From: a virus
Direction: 5' to 3' (one strand)
Virus record (IMG/VR): IMGVR_UViG_3300033553_000563
Span: 1-37,414 of that record
DNA: 37,414 nucleotides
Shown: piece by piece, positions 1 to 8,021 of the stretch
How positions within the stretch are numbered: position 1 is the first letter of the stretch
Layout of the letters: every line of letters begins with the position of its first letter
Program-made: the position numbers and the translations under genes
Notes under the pieces: model-generated
What the model was told of the DNA's origin: nothing
Databases searched by the model: none
Seen by the model: the letters and a program-made list of their open reading frames with translations, nothing else

Positions 1-2
1 GC

Positions 3-113
3 CTTTTGGTGATATTTGCAATTGCTTTGGGCGTGGCCACTTTCATTGAAAATTCTTATGACACTATTACCGCCAAAATATTGGTTTATAACGCAATATG
101 GTTTGAAGTTTTA
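3..113 (+). CDS. Host cytochrome c biogenesis protein (CcsA/ResB type), N-terminal fragment, interrupted
   Basis: The frame reads LVIFAIALGVATFIEN, then a segment ending VYNAIWFEVL. This matches the first membrane helix and the following FIE-D-Y-T-A-YNA-WFE signature that I recall near the N-terminus of Bacteroidota CcsA/ResB cytochrome c biogenesis proteins. The start is off the left edge of the window. The expected hydrophobic continuation after WFEVL is replaced by phage-end sequence, and the frame runs on without meaning to a stop at 219-221. I read this as the host target gene cut by prophage insertion. The rest of the host gene is not present at the other end of the window. Confidence 0.6.
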
Positions 114-152
114 AATGATTCGGTTTTTTTGCTGAAACTATCATCGAAAAAA

Positions 153-185
153 CCAAATGCACACAAATTAAAAACCAAATGCACA
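153..185. promoter_or_regulatory. Left-end transposase-binding sites (two CCAAATGCACA copies)
   Basis: Exact copies of CCAAATGCACA lie at 153-163 and 175-185, 22 bp apart, the spacing of adjacent sites in MuA/TnsB-type transposon ends. The same 11-mer occurs in inverted orientation three times at the right end (36820, 36873, 37189) and I saw no internal copies. I infer that these are binding sites for the transposase encoded at 33347-35431. Confidence 0.7.
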
Positions 186-245
186 TTTTTTTACAAAGAT
201 AAGTCAACTTCATTATCGTGATTGCTCACATATTTAGCAATATTA

Positions 246-280
246 AAAACCCTGTTTAAATTAAGTTTAAACAGGGTTTT
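246..280 (-). terminator. Terminator closing the leftward late operon
   Basis: A perfect 15-bp inverted repeat (246-260 with 266-280, loop TTAAG) is followed on the minus strand by a T run. It sits directly after the stop of the methylase gene, the last leftward gene, and just inside the left-end sites. The T-flanked arms could also stop rightward transcription. Confidence 0.85.
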
Positions 281-288
281 ATCATCAT

Positions 289-1086
289 TTAAATAGTTAG
301 GGTATAATTTGATGTTAATGCCTCAGTCTTCCGTTTATCACTGTTACGTGAGGCAGACAAACACATATCCTTATCAGAGCTATACCAACCAAACTTCTTG
401 CGATAACCGTCCAAGGTTTCATTTGGGTAACTGCTCATTAGAAACTTTCCTTTAATGGTACTTAAAACATCTAACAATTCATTAAAGTGCTCCTGGGTAT
501 AACCACCATAATGCCCTTGGTTGGTTCCCACATAAGGCGGATCAACATAAAAGAACGTATCGGGTGTATCTATCCTTTTAATTAAATAAGCAGCATCTAC
601 GTGCTCCATTTGCACCAAGTTTAGCCTTAAGGAAAAATCATTAGTTAGCCCCAGTTTTTTATTACTGTTTAACAAGCTTTCTTTAACGCGTGGCTGGCCG
701 GCACGCCAAGAACCAATCTTATTACTGAATCCTTGTATGCAGCCCATCCAAAATGCCCAGGCGCGGTGTACCGGACTAAACAAATAAGGCGTATCATAAA
801 TAATAATGGCACGTTTATAAACTTCTCGTGAGTAAGGCGTGGCATCTATTAACGCTTTAAGTTCCTCAAAGTTAGTTTTTAACTGTTCGTAAAAATTAAT
901 TACGTTACCGTTGTAATCATTAATTACTTCGACATCGCTTTGTTCTTTGGCCCAAAATACAGCACCGCCACCAAAAAACGGCTCTACATAAATTTTGTGT
1001 TTTGGAATTAAAGGTAAAATGTGCTTCAACATAGCTTGCTTTCCTCCGTAATAGCTAATTGGTGTTTTTTGTGAAATTTTTGTCAT
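289..1086 (-). CDS. Dam-like DNA adenine N6-methyltransferase (D12 class)
   Basis: A D12-class SAM-dependent adenine methyltransferase. Visible motifs are an N-terminal SYYGGKQ, the SAM-binding motif EPFFGGGA (about residues 35-42 from this start) and the catalytic DPPY (about 182-185). Target specificity cannot be read from the sequence, although D12 enzymes often methylate GATC. No restriction endonuclease lies beside it, so it is an orphan enzyme, probably protecting phage DNA from host restriction or altering regulation. I chose the ATG at 1086 because residues upstream of it (from 1146) look non-homologous and overlap an RNA-like inverted repeat. It is the last gene before the left-end terminator, a usual cargo position. 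Confidence 0.88.
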   Translation of the reverse strand: MTKISQKTPISYYGGKQAMLKHILPLIPKHKIYVEPFFGGGAVFWAKEQSDVEVINDYNGNVINFYEQLKTNFEELKALIDATPYSREVYKRAIIIYDTPYLFSPVHRAWAFWMGCIQGFSNKIGSWRAGQPRVKESLLNSNKKLGLTNDFSLRLNLVQMEHVDAAYLIKRIDTPDTFFYVDPPYVGTNQGHYGGYTQEHFNELLDVLSTIKGKFLMSSYPNETLDGYRKKFGWYSSDKDMCLSASRNSDKRKTEALTSNYTLTI

Positions 1087-1115
1087 TTTTTTAAATTTTA
1101 GGTTATATTTGCGAA

Positions 1116-1230
1116 GTCCAAAACCAAGAAAAGCACCATATAACATCGTTAAGAGCTTGCCTCCAGTCGGTGCTATATAGTGCTTTAATTTTTATGGTTT
1201 TGGACGACCCTAAAATCTGGAGGCATTTTT
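1116..1230 (+). ncRNA. Candidate small structured RNA antisense to the start of the methylase gene
   Basis: On the plus strand, TTG at 1080-1082, 21 nt, then TATATTTG at 1104-1111 fits the Bacteroidota promoter. Four nt after the -7 box an 11-bp stem begins: GTCCAAAACCA (1116-1126) with TGGTTTTGGAC (1195-1205). Inside it AGCACC (1132-1137) can pair with GGTGCT (1169-1174). GCCTCCAG (1159-1166), in the loop, pairs with CTGGAGGC (1217-1224) beyond the stem, giving a pseudoknot or an alternative terminator hairpin followed by five T. No protein fits this stretch. Function is unknown; it would overlap the 5' end of the leftward methylase transcript. Confidence 0.4.
1163..1211. repeat. Block shared with 25307-25341 (copy 1)
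   Basis: CCAGTCGG at 1163-1170 and ATGGTTTTGGACGACCCT at 1194-1211 recur in the same order and orientation at 25307-25341, with 23 nt between the parts here and 9 nt there. On the minus strand each copy lies upstream of a likely cargo gene (methylase here, lipoprotein there). It is either a shared regulatory RNA part or a recombination footprint. Confidence 0.6.
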
Positions 1231-1260
1231 AACCTCCATACAATCCTTAATTATTTTTCA

Positions 1261-1689
1261 TTACCTCGGTATTTTTATTTGCCGGCTATAATAAAACCCA
1301 CCAATTAGCCTAATTACATAGTGGGTTAAATAGTTTTTAAACTTCTTGTTTGGGGCTAAGGCGTTGCGCCATTTTAAGCGCTCACCATCTGCAAATTTGC
1401 GCGCCTGGTATATGTCTCCAAAATAAGCGATTTCATCTAATTTTGATACCCACAAATGGTCGTGGATAAGGTCTGCGATAAAAGCTTTGTCTATGGGCTT
1501 TATGATACTCCACAGCCATTGCGGTATGCTTGCCAAATCTGTTTTAAAGCCTGCCGGGATAATAATTAAGCGGTTATCCGATAACAGCACCGCAATGTCT
1601 TCGCTCACCTCAAAGGCACGCTCGCCTTTTTCGTTTGGCAAATAGGCCAAGTGAATTTTTGTAGGTGAAATAAAATAGCTAGCCTCCAT
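1261..1689 (-). CDS. DUF1353-family phage protein
   Basis: 142 aa. The central stretch IIPAGFKTDLASIPQWLW followed by FIADLIHDHLW is the DUF1353 signature (F-x-TDLASIP ... A-LIHD-L). The family is common in tailed phages of this type near tail or lysis genes; its biochemical role is unresolved. The conserved His-Asp pair could bind metal, which is inference. The C-terminal RLIGGFYYSRQ is amphipathic to weakly hydrophobic. The start codon abuts the stop of the upstream gene (position 1689 is shared), so the two are translationally coupled. Confidence 0.75.
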   Translation of the reverse strand: MEASYFISPTKIHLAYLPNEKGERAFEVSEDIAVLLSDNRLIIIPAGFKTDLASIPQWLWSIIKPIDKAFIADLIHDHLWVSKLDEIAYFGDIYQARKFADGERLKWRNALAPNKKFKNYLTHYVIRLIGGFYYSRQIKIPR

Positions 1690-2342
1690 TACCCCTGCAA
1701 GTTCATTAAGATTAAATCTCTTGTGGTAATTGGATAGCCAAAAACTAAATTATCCAATTTGGCATTTATATCCGGATCAGTTTCTGCATTTATCGCAGTT
1801 ACCAAAGTTTCTTTCTTTCCAGTTGAAAGATAAAGTTCATATTGCGCTTTATATCTTTCAAACAGTAAAGCGTATAATTCAGGGTTTTTTGCCTGTAAGT
1901 AGTCATCAGCTCTATAGCGTTCTTCTTTTAAAGTCTTTCTTAGTTTAGGACTTGAAAAACCAATAATAGTTTCCGTTCCATCAGCTAAAAAAAACGGTTG
2001 TAAATCAAAATCATAGGGCTGCATATATTTTATGCGAGGCTGTACATCATCCCAACGTAGATAATGTATTTCATCTTGAAAGCCCAGCCAAGTATTAGGA
2101 TATTCTACGCCATTATGAGCGTGAGTTCCCATAGTTTTATTAAAAACTATTCTAACACATTCTTTGCCATTTGGCGCATACCAAGATTTACTAACCAATT
2201 CTCCTTTCATATTGGTAGTTGCTTCTTTGCTCTTTAGAAAGGGCAATTCATTAAAGGAAATATCATTAACTAAATTACCAGCTAATTCGTATTTGTCTAA
2301 AAAGTAGTCTAAGACTACTGCTGCTTTTGATTGTTCTTCCAT
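1689..2342 (-). CDS. Hypothetical protein after the tail fibre; possible fibre assembly chaperone
   Basis: 217 aa, soluble, rich in aromatic and acidic residues, with no signal peptide or membrane segment. I do not recognise a family. It starts 11 nt after the 887-aa tail-fibre gene, the slot that holds fibre assembly chaperones in Mu (gpU) and related phages; that role is inferred from position only. The C-terminal third (RYRADDYLQAKNPELYALLF onwards) looks helical. An alternative is a fibre-tip or adhesin accessory protein. Confidence 0.55.
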   Translation of the reverse strand: MEEQSKAAVVLDYFLDKYELAGNLVNDISFNELPFLKSKEATTNMKGELVSKSWYAPNGKECVRIVFNKTMGTHAHNGVEYPNTWLGFQDEIHYLRWDDVQPRIKYMQPYDFDLQPFFLADGTETIIGFSSPKLRKTLKEERYRADDYLQAKNPELYALLFERYKAQYELYLSTGKKETLVTAINAETDPDINAKLDNLVFGYPITTRDLILMNLQG

Positions 2343-2353
2343 AATTTTGTTTA

Positions 2354-5017
2354 TTACATTGCTAGTTCTATATATTTTATACTAAAAACATCAAATTGGC
2401 GAACATTAACCTCAACTTTTAAATTTTGTGTTTGAGCACCTAGATTTTCAAGTAATACATTATTTTTATAGAAATATAAAATACCAGCAACACATCTATA
2501 TTCATATTCATTATTATCAGTAAATGAAATAGCACCATTATTCACAAACGCACCATTATTATTAGACAGCATAAGATAAAGTCTTGTTGGTGTTTGTGTG
2601 TAGAAATTAATTGAATGTCTTTCAACATTAGAAATATTTCTTAATAATATATTTTCTTCTGTATAATTACTGCTATAAACATTGCCTAAAGGACTACTCT
2701 TAATTTTGCATCTAAAAGACCAATTAATTAAATAATTAAATTCTTTAGACCAAACAGCCTTACCAATAGAACTATAAGTTTGAACCATTACCGAATCATC
2801 TAATACTTCAACTGGCTCTGTCAAAGTCCATTCAGCAGTTAAAGGTTTGAACACAGTACCTAAAACAACCATATAAGCATTGGTGAATGTTTTGCTAAGT
2901 CCGTTATCTAAAGTAATACTAAACAATCCTTCACCTGCACCAGTAGTTACATTAACTGTTACCCAATTTGTTGTATGAAAAACTATATAATTTACAGTTT
3001 GCCCTGTAAAAACAGCGAGCATTGTTGGCGTAAAGAAAGAGCCATACAATTCAAAGTTACCAGTAGTTGAGGGCAATGTGCTGTCAGGAACAACTATGTC
3101 TATATAAGGTGCTGGAAACACTCCTTGTTTATAAAGTTTCATATTACCTAAAGTATCGGGTGCAAAAACCTTGTTTGTAGGATTAACTCCGTCATCTCTT
3201 GTACTTGGATAAGCTGGGAACCTTACTTCTCCATTCAAGTTATTGCCTTCAATAGTCCAGGTGTTGATAGCTGTCTTAACTAAATAAACTGTCTGCCCTT
3301 TAATTAAATATAGAGGTGAGGCACTTATAACTGTAAGTCCTGTGGTTACAAGTGAAACAACGCCGTTACCACTTTGTGTTACTCCTATTCTGCTACCTAT
3401 TGGAATGGCTGTTACTGCATTTGTTGGTATGGTAGCTGTTACAGCAGTTGCAGCTGTAAATGTTACATTTTTATTGGGGTCGGTCAACGCAAATGTGTAG
3501 GCGGTTGCAGCTGTTGTAACAATGCCAAGCGCATCTTGTTTACCATTTACTACCGTAGTTAAAGCATCAACCAACCCTTTTAAGGTTTTCCCCATTTCGG
3601 CAGTCAATGCTTTGGTGGTTCCTCCAGTGGTAAGGTCGTTTACTAATATAGTGCTAAGTGACATCTGCACAGTTTCAATAGCGTCCACTATTTCTTGCAC
3701 AGTGTCTAAATTGATATTGTCACTTCCAAGCAATACGTAAATGGCATCAATTTGAGATTTTAAAATAACTCCTTGTTGGGCTGATAAGCCTTTGCCAATG
3801 CCTCCAGTTACTAAATCGTTTATAATGTCAAGTTGGGTTATGAATGGGTTTACGCCATCCGAACCGTCATTTATTGGGATTTGGGAGGTGCGTTCTATCA
3901 GTTGCCCAGAAGGCACGCTCGTACTCCCTAATCCTTGCTGAAAACGAATATTGTCCACAAAAACAGTAGTTCCTGATTTATCATTTCCAACAAATAAGTC
4001 TTGATATTCTAAATTTCCCCAGCTTGCACCATCCATAAATGCACTTCCCGGAATGGTAATTGTTTGAGGCACGTCAATTAAAAAGGCATCAAAATTAAAC
4101 GTTCCGTGCGTTATGTAAACTTGCCCTAAACGCATTGTATTATTTATCCACAATTGCAACCATAAGCGGTTGTTTGTTGCGGTTTTACAAGTAACTTCCA
4201 TCACAACGTTAGATAAGTTCTTGCCTAAATATTTTTCAGTACTCTTTACCCATGCAGAAGCTTTATTTAACAATTTTATGGAGACACCGCCTGTAGAAGG
4301 AAAGTCCGCACTTGCCAATGTTGCAGTTCCGCTATTTATTGAAGTATTTTTTTCACCACCGGCTTCCTGTAAGTTTTCATTATACCATAAAACTTCACTC
4401 ACACCAATTGGTTCGGTTGTGCCTGCATCAACTCGTAAAAATGTGATGAATACCTGTGTGTCATAATCATATTCTTTTGGGTAAGGAAATGCTGAAGCAT
4501 CGCCTTTAATAATAATGATTTCTTCAAACTCATCAATCACAGGCGTATCAAATCTGTTAAAATTTGGATCTGCAGCTTCCAATGTGCGTTCAGCAACAAT
4601 GTTCACAATGTGCAACAATCCATTCAACGCATATTTGCGAACGGTAATCTCATATTTATAACCACCCAGCCATCTAAGCGAATAATCCAATACTTTATTT
4701 TCAGTACTATCATTAGCTGTATTAATCATCGCCACCAATTCATGCGTCAAATTGTTTTGGGAAAGCCCCATTCCTTCAACTTTATCCACTTTATTATTAA
4801 ACAATGCGCTATGTGCATCCGCAGCAATATTGTGAGCTGTCAAAGCTTCAGCATCGGCTTTGTCCAATAAAATTTGGGTGATGTTCTCAATGGAATCAAT
4901 AGGAATCTTTTCATCTTTATGAAAAAACGAATCCCAAGTGTCCCAAAATTGGGCTTGTGTTGGTTTTAAACCGGTGCGAAACCAATTTTTTATAGTTGCT
5001 AAGTTAACTTTTGCCAT
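2354..5017 (-). CDS. Tail fibre / receptor-binding protein
   Basis: 887 aa, the largest product. The N-terminus (MAKVNLATIKNWFRTGLKPT, then QAQFWDTWDSFFHKDE) is a module I recall from many flavobacterial phage fibres and probably attaches to the baseplate or tail tip. The middle holds low-complexity helical/beta stretches (VNDLTTGGTTKALTAEMGKT and ITQLDIINDLVTGGIGKGLS are related fibre repeats) and a beta-rich segment around GKQDALGIVTTAATAYTF. The C-terminal ~250 aa has different composition and probably forms the receptor-binding head. It lies between the collar-domain protein and the putative chaperone. No invertase or inverted repeat suggests fibre switching. Confidence 0.8.
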   Translation of the reverse strand: MAKVNLATIKNWFRTGLKPTQAQFWDTWDSFFHKDEKIPIDSIENITQILLDKADAEALTAHNIAADAHSALFNNKVDKVEGMGLSQNNLTHELVAMINTANDSTENKVLDYSLRWLGGYKYEITVRKYALNGLLHIVNIVAERTLEAADPNFNRFDTPVIDEFEEIIIIKGDASAFPYPKEYDYDTQVFITFLRVDAGTTEPIGVSEVLWYNENLQEAGGEKNTSINSGTATLASADFPSTGGVSIKLLNKASAWVKSTEKYLGKNLSNVVMEVTCKTATNNRLWLQLWINNTMRLGQVYITHGTFNFDAFLIDVPQTITIPGSAFMDGASWGNLEYQDLFVGNDKSGTTVFVDNIRFQQGLGSTSVPSGQLIERTSQIPINDGSDGVNPFITQLDIINDLVTGGIGKGLSAQQGVILKSQIDAIYVLLGSDNINLDTVQEIVDAIETVQMSLSTILVNDLTTGGTTKALTAEMGKTLKGLVDALTTVVNGKQDALGIVTTAATAYTFALTDPNKNVTFTAATAVTATIPTNAVTAIPIGSRIGVTQSGNGVVSLVTTGLTVISASPLYLIKGQTVYLVKTAINTWTIEGNNLNGEVRFPAYPSTRDDGVNPTNKVFAPDTLGNMKLYKQGVFPAPYIDIVVPDSTLPSTTGNFELYGSFFTPTMLAVFTGQTVNYIVFHTTNWVTVNVTTGAGEGLFSITLDNGLSKTFTNAYMVVLGTVFKPLTAEWTLTEPVEVLDDSVMVQTYSSIGKAVWSKEFNYLINWSFRCKIKSSPLGNVYSSNYTEENILLRNISNVERHSINFYTQTPTRLYLMLSNNNGAFVNNGAISFTDNNEYEYRCVAGILYFYKNNVLLENLGAQTQNLKVEVNVRQFDVFSIKYIELAM

Positions 5018-5019
5018 AA

Positions 5020-5877
5020 TTAAATACCTTTAAATTGTATGAATCCCAATGCCACAAATGGCGGTCTGTTTTCGTGAGCCTGCCCACCGCCTGTATTGGC
5101 GTTTGTAGTAAATTCGTGCGTGTGTGAAGCGGAAGCTTTTATCAAGTTTGCACCACTTACCCATGCACGTGCGCTGTCCTGACCAGATAAGTTTGGCGAT
5201 ACTCCACCGTTACCCAATACGCTATTTGTATTGTCACCACCTTGGCCATCTTTCACATCATGCGAGTGAATACCTCCTGAAGCTGTAGTTCCTGAATGCG
5301 TATGCGCAGGAATCTGTGCAGCCAATAAGGTTACTTCTTTTAAACCACCAACCTTACCAATGGCGTTATAATCAACATTGTCCGGGTTGTATGGTATCGG
5401 GAATTTATCGCGAATATCTAGGGTTCCGTTGGTTCCGTCCATTAAGTACCAACCCCAAGGGATGTCTGCGATTTCGCCAGAATACATCCTAACTTCATCA
5501 ACAAACAATGCCGATGTTAGCGGATAAGCACGTACAAAGTCGGCCCAATTTACCGCGCCAACACCTGCGCCAAAAGTGGCATATCGTGTGTAATAAATTG
5601 GCTTTACCAATCCGTCCTCAAATTCACCGCTTACTGCAGTTTCTATAACCACCACGGTTGCTTGTATCGCTCCGCCTACAAACTGCAGTAATTCGCCGTT
5701 TAAATAAACAACGCCGTCGCTCACGTTTACTCCTGCAACCACGCAACCTTTTATAATGGATTTTTCACCAACAATGTTACCCAATGCCTGAAAAATGCCA
5801 TAAGCATCCTGCATGTGCGCCAAGGTTTCCGTTTCTAAAGGAAAACCGCCTGTTTGGTCTAATTTTACTACGTTCAT
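5020..5877 (-). CDS. Tail-collar-domain fibre protein
   Basis: 285 aa. The segment PWGWYLMDGTNGTLDIRDKF followed by an IG-VGG...E-VTL..IPAHTHSG run is the phage tail-collar signature. Downstream come HSHD, HTHEF and a final RPPFVALGFIQFKG, typical of short-tail-fibre or collar C-termini where HxH pairs coordinate metal ions along a trimer axis, as in T4 gp12/gp37. The start overlaps the upstream gene by 4 nt, and 2 nt separate it from the large fibre gene. It is likely a structural fibre or adhesin at the baseplate rim. Confidence 0.8.
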   Translation of the reverse strand: MNVVKLDQTGGFPLETETLAHMQDAYGIFQALGNIVGEKSIIKGCVVAGVNVSDGVVYLNGELLQFVGGAIQATVVVIETAVSGEFEDGLVKPIYYTRYATFGAGVGAVNWADFVRAYPLTSALFVDEVRMYSGEIADIPWGWYLMDGTNGTLDIRDKFPIPYNPDNVDYNAIGKVGGLKEVTLLAAQIPAHTHSGTTASGGIHSHDVKDGQGGDNTNSVLGNGGVSPNLSGQDSARAWVSGANLIKASASHTHEFTTNANTGGGQAHENRPPFVALGFIQFKGI

Positions 5878-6338
5878 ATTTTTACTATTTTATATCTTTT
5901 TACGCCTTCTTTATAAAAATTAATGAGGGCTTTCAGTTCATATATTTGGGCATCAACTATGCTACCCGGCACAAACACAATAAAGTCCACTCCTGTGTCA
6001 GCATAGTCGTCACGGCTGTGCAAAAACATTGTTCCCAAAAATTTAGGCTTTTGCTCAACGTGGGTATAAATGTATTTTCGTATAAATCGGTTTCCGTCTC
6101 CAATATAAATGCGCCGCAAACTTGGGTCGAAGCGGTCATTCAATGCAGCCCTTAAATAAGCAATCTGTCCGTTGTGCGCCAATTTGTAAAGGTTTTCACT
6201 TCGCATTTTTAACCAGGAATCATAAATAGATCCTACAGGAGTTACCACTGCCTTTAAGAAAGAAAAAAAAGCGTTTTTTCTTAAAAACGTAGGCGTTAGC
6301 AATAACACCAATTTGTTAAAATCTACATTAAACCACAT
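5874..6338 (-). CDS. Baseplate-to-fibre linker protein (gp48-position)
   Basis: 154 aa, no recognised family. It overlaps the baseplate J-like gene by 11 nt and the collar gene by 4 nt, the slot of Mu gp48, which joins fibres to the baseplate wedge. The mixed alpha/beta sequence includes LRAALNDRFDPSLRRIYIGD and a C-terminal YELKALINFYKEGVKRYKIV. Function is inferred from gene order only. Confidence 0.55.
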   Translation of the reverse strand: MWFNVDFNKLVLLLTPTFLRKNAFFSFLKAVVTPVGSIYDSWLKMRSENLYKLAHNGQIAYLRAALNDRFDPSLRRIYIGDGNRFIRKYIYTHVEQKPKFLGTMFLHSRDDYADTGVDFIVFVPGSIVDAQIYELKALINFYKEGVKRYKIVKI

Positions 6339-7194
6339 ACGTTATATTGTCAAAATTTACCACTTCAAAATAGCCGCTTTCCGGCACTCGTTTTACATTT
6401 ATAACTGTTGCATTGCCATAATCATTGGTTGCAACATCTATCCAACTGGAACTTGCGGCCAATAAATGCGGAATTAAAACGCCTTCTGTCGATTGCAGTT
6501 TGTCAACCAGTTTTGCCAATATCAATTCGCCGTTAAAAGGCAACTCTTTCATAAATTCATTAATGGCCGTTTCAACAGGTTTACCGCCGTTTACAATACT
6601 GGTTCCGTTGCTGTCCAATACCAAAGGATCTCTATAAATTTGGATATTCAAAAACAAACGGTCGGGCAAAAAGTTGATCACATTGATACGTGAGCCTGCA
6701 TACTTAATTTCATTGAAATAGGCTTCAACACTTGTTTTTGCTTCGGCGGATATTGGCGCGAGCTTGCCGTCGGTTTCACCTGCAATTTTTACCACAATCA
6801 CGCCTTGCAAGTCGCCTTCATTCACTGCGGAATATTTTATGATTTTTGAAGCTGCAATTTGTGCTGCCGTAAATCCTGTATTGTCAAACTCGTCGCTGTC
6901 GGTAATTAAATCGAAGCCATATTGAAACTTCAAAGCCATATATCGATACCAAGGCAAACGGCCACTTTTTTGATTGTACAACTGCAAATCAACTTCCTTC
7001 TGATGTTGGTTAAACAATTGCTCCAGCAAGTAAATTGAATAGCTTAAAATGTCGAATAATATATTTTCAAAGCTTACCAGGCTAAATTCCTCCTCAAAGG
7101 TTCTGCCTTCAGTAAGGCCATACGCCGCAATCATATATTCATTTAAAATAAAGGATTGTGTAATCTGATTTTTTATGTCTTTTCGTGTTCTCAT
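6328..7194 (-). CDS. Baseplate J-like (Mu gp47-like) protein
   Basis: 288 aa. The N-terminal helical half ends in a region (GRLPWYRYMALKFQYGFDLI) seen in Bacteroidota baseplate J-like proteins, and the rest is beta-rich with VIVVKIAGETDGKLAPISAE and the NVINFLPDRLFLNIQIYRDP motif typical of J domains, where a nucleating strand is followed by a small wedge domain. The position after the gpW/gp25-like and LysM-like genes agrees. It would form the baseplate wedge with the 7465-7809 product. Confidence 0.75.
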   Translation of the reverse strand: MRTRKDIKNQITQSFILNEYMIAAYGLTEGRTFEEEFSLVSFENILFDILSYSIYLLEQLFNQHQKEVDLQLYNQKSGRLPWYRYMALKFQYGFDLITDSDEFDNTGFTAAQIAASKIIKYSAVNEGDLQGVIVVKIAGETDGKLAPISAEAKTSVEAYFNEIKYAGSRINVINFLPDRLFLNIQIYRDPLVLDSNGTSIVNGGKPVETAINEFMKELPFNGELILAKLVDKLQSTEGVLIPHLLAASSSWIDVATNDYGNATVINVKRVPESGYFEVVNFDNITYVV

Positions 7195-7490
7195 TATCTT
7201 ACTATAAATGTGCTTTCAATAATCATATAGCCAATTCCGTCAGGTTGAATAGTTTCAAGCTGCAGCGATTTAAGTGCTGTGGCAGGTTCATTGGTCGGAT
7301 TGAAAAAGGCGGTTACGTGTTTGTTTGAAATGGCTCCGTAATTTAATTTTTTGCCAATTGTAACATCGTCCGTAATACTTGCGTCATTCAATAGCGCTGC
7401 CTCAAGTGCATTTTCAAAACTCCCTGTAAACTGAGTAACTTTATCAAAAAAGGATTGCCCCTGTTTAATTATTTTCATAATTCGCTTCAA
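7194..7490 (-). CDS. LysM-like small tail/baseplate protein
   Basis: 98 aa. KIIKQGQSFFDKVTQFTGS followed by ALLNDASITDDVTIGKKLNY resembles the D-x-A-x-x-x-x-GS-x-x-x-x-x-LA-x-N...L-x-x-G-x-x-L pattern of LysM-like domains found in phage tail-hub or tail-X type proteins. It overlaps the gp25-like gene by 26 nt, indicating tight coupling within the baseplate operon. An internal ATG at 7478 is an alternative start. It probably acts in baseplate hub assembly rather than as an enzyme. Confidence 0.6.
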   Translation of the reverse strand: MKRIMKIIKQGQSFFDKVTQFTGSFENALEAALLNDASITDDVTIGKKLNYGAISNKHVTAFFNPTNEPATALKSLQLETIQPDGIGYMIIESTFIVR

Positions 7491-7809
7491 TTTTTATGCG
7501 TTCAATACTGTACAAATCCAACTCAGTAATAGTTAATCCATCCTGTGCAAAATGGGATCTTATTTTATGGCGATATTCCAACAAATCGCTGCTCAATAAC
7601 AAATCTTCAATGCCAACTCCTAAAGTTGGGTTGGCTTTAAAATCGTTGGGTTGGGCCAATAAAATGAAAGCTTTATTTTGCTGAAGCGTATTTCCAATGA
7701 CAACGCCACTCACTATTTTGCCGTCAATGTCTCGAATAGAATCAATTTTTAAATCTAAAATTGTCCCCTCGTCTGCATTGTCTATAAATTGTATGGCCCT
7801 GTCTTTCAT
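7465..7809 (-). CDS. gpW/gp25-like baseplate wedge protein
   Basis: 114 aa. The order (a beta strand with NKAFILLAQPNDFKANPTLG, then VGIEDLLLSSDLLEYRHKIR and HFAQDGLTITEL) matches the gpW/gp25 baseplate family: a G(V/I)G-x-x-x-L segment followed by a helix and a D-G-hydrophobic stretch. These proteins form the inner baseplate wedge and start sheath polymerisation in contractile tails. Neighbours on both sides are baseplate genes and the start abuts the upstream stop at 7809. Confidence 0.7.
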   Translation of the reverse strand: MKDRAIQFIDNADEGTILDLKIDSIRDIDGKIVSGVVIGNTLQQNKAFILLAQPNDFKANPTLGVGIEDLLLSSDLLEYRHKIRSHFAQDGLTITELDLYSIERIKIEANYENN

Positions 7810-8021
7810 TATTCTAAATTTCCTGCAAACGTTCCTGTAACAACGCCTCCTGTGGCGCTTGTCAATCCGCTTGTATATTTTATGGTTGCCGTTTTAACAT
7901 ACGTATCAACTGATGTCGACAAACGATCCGCAAACTCTTCTATGGAAGTATTTTCCCTAGTCAACATTTCTGTCAACAAATTCACGATGTCGGCTTTTAA
8001 GGCAACTTTGTTTAAACTCAT
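7809..8021 (-). CDS. Small hypothetical protein in the baseplate operon
   Basis: 70 aa. An N-terminal amphipathic helix (VALKADIVNLLTEMLTRENT, then SIEEFADRLS) is followed by a Gly/Thr-rich tail (TSGLTSATGGVVTGTFAGN). It is coupled by a 4-nt overlap to the spike gene and by a shared base to the gp25-like gene. I do not recognise it; the position suggests a baseplate or spike-associated structural protein. Confidence 0.65.
   Translation of the reverse strand: MSLNKVALKADIVNLLTEMLTRENTSIEEFADRLSTSVDTYVKTATIKYTSGLTSATGGVVTGTFAGNLE

Noticed and set aside
6-221. 71-aa rightward frame as a complete gene
   Set aside because: It is a host gene fragment read through into the phage-end repeats; the second half has no protein character.
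1087-1146. Longer N-terminus of the methylase
   Set aside because: Extra 20 residues do not resemble the family start; the ATG at 1086 precedes the SYYGGK motif at the usual distance.
1185-1226. 13-codon leader peptide (ATG at 1226, leftward) before the methylase gene
   Set aside because: Too short to support; it lies within arms of the RNA inverted repeats, which explain the sequence better.
1116-1230. Retron-type non-coding RNA
   Set aside because: Inverted repeats could suggest msr-msd, but no reverse transcriptase is present in the window.
2354-5877. Diversity-generating retroelement or invertible fibre switch
   Set aside because: No reverse transcriptase, no template repeat, no invertase gene and no inverted repeats flanking the fibre genes.
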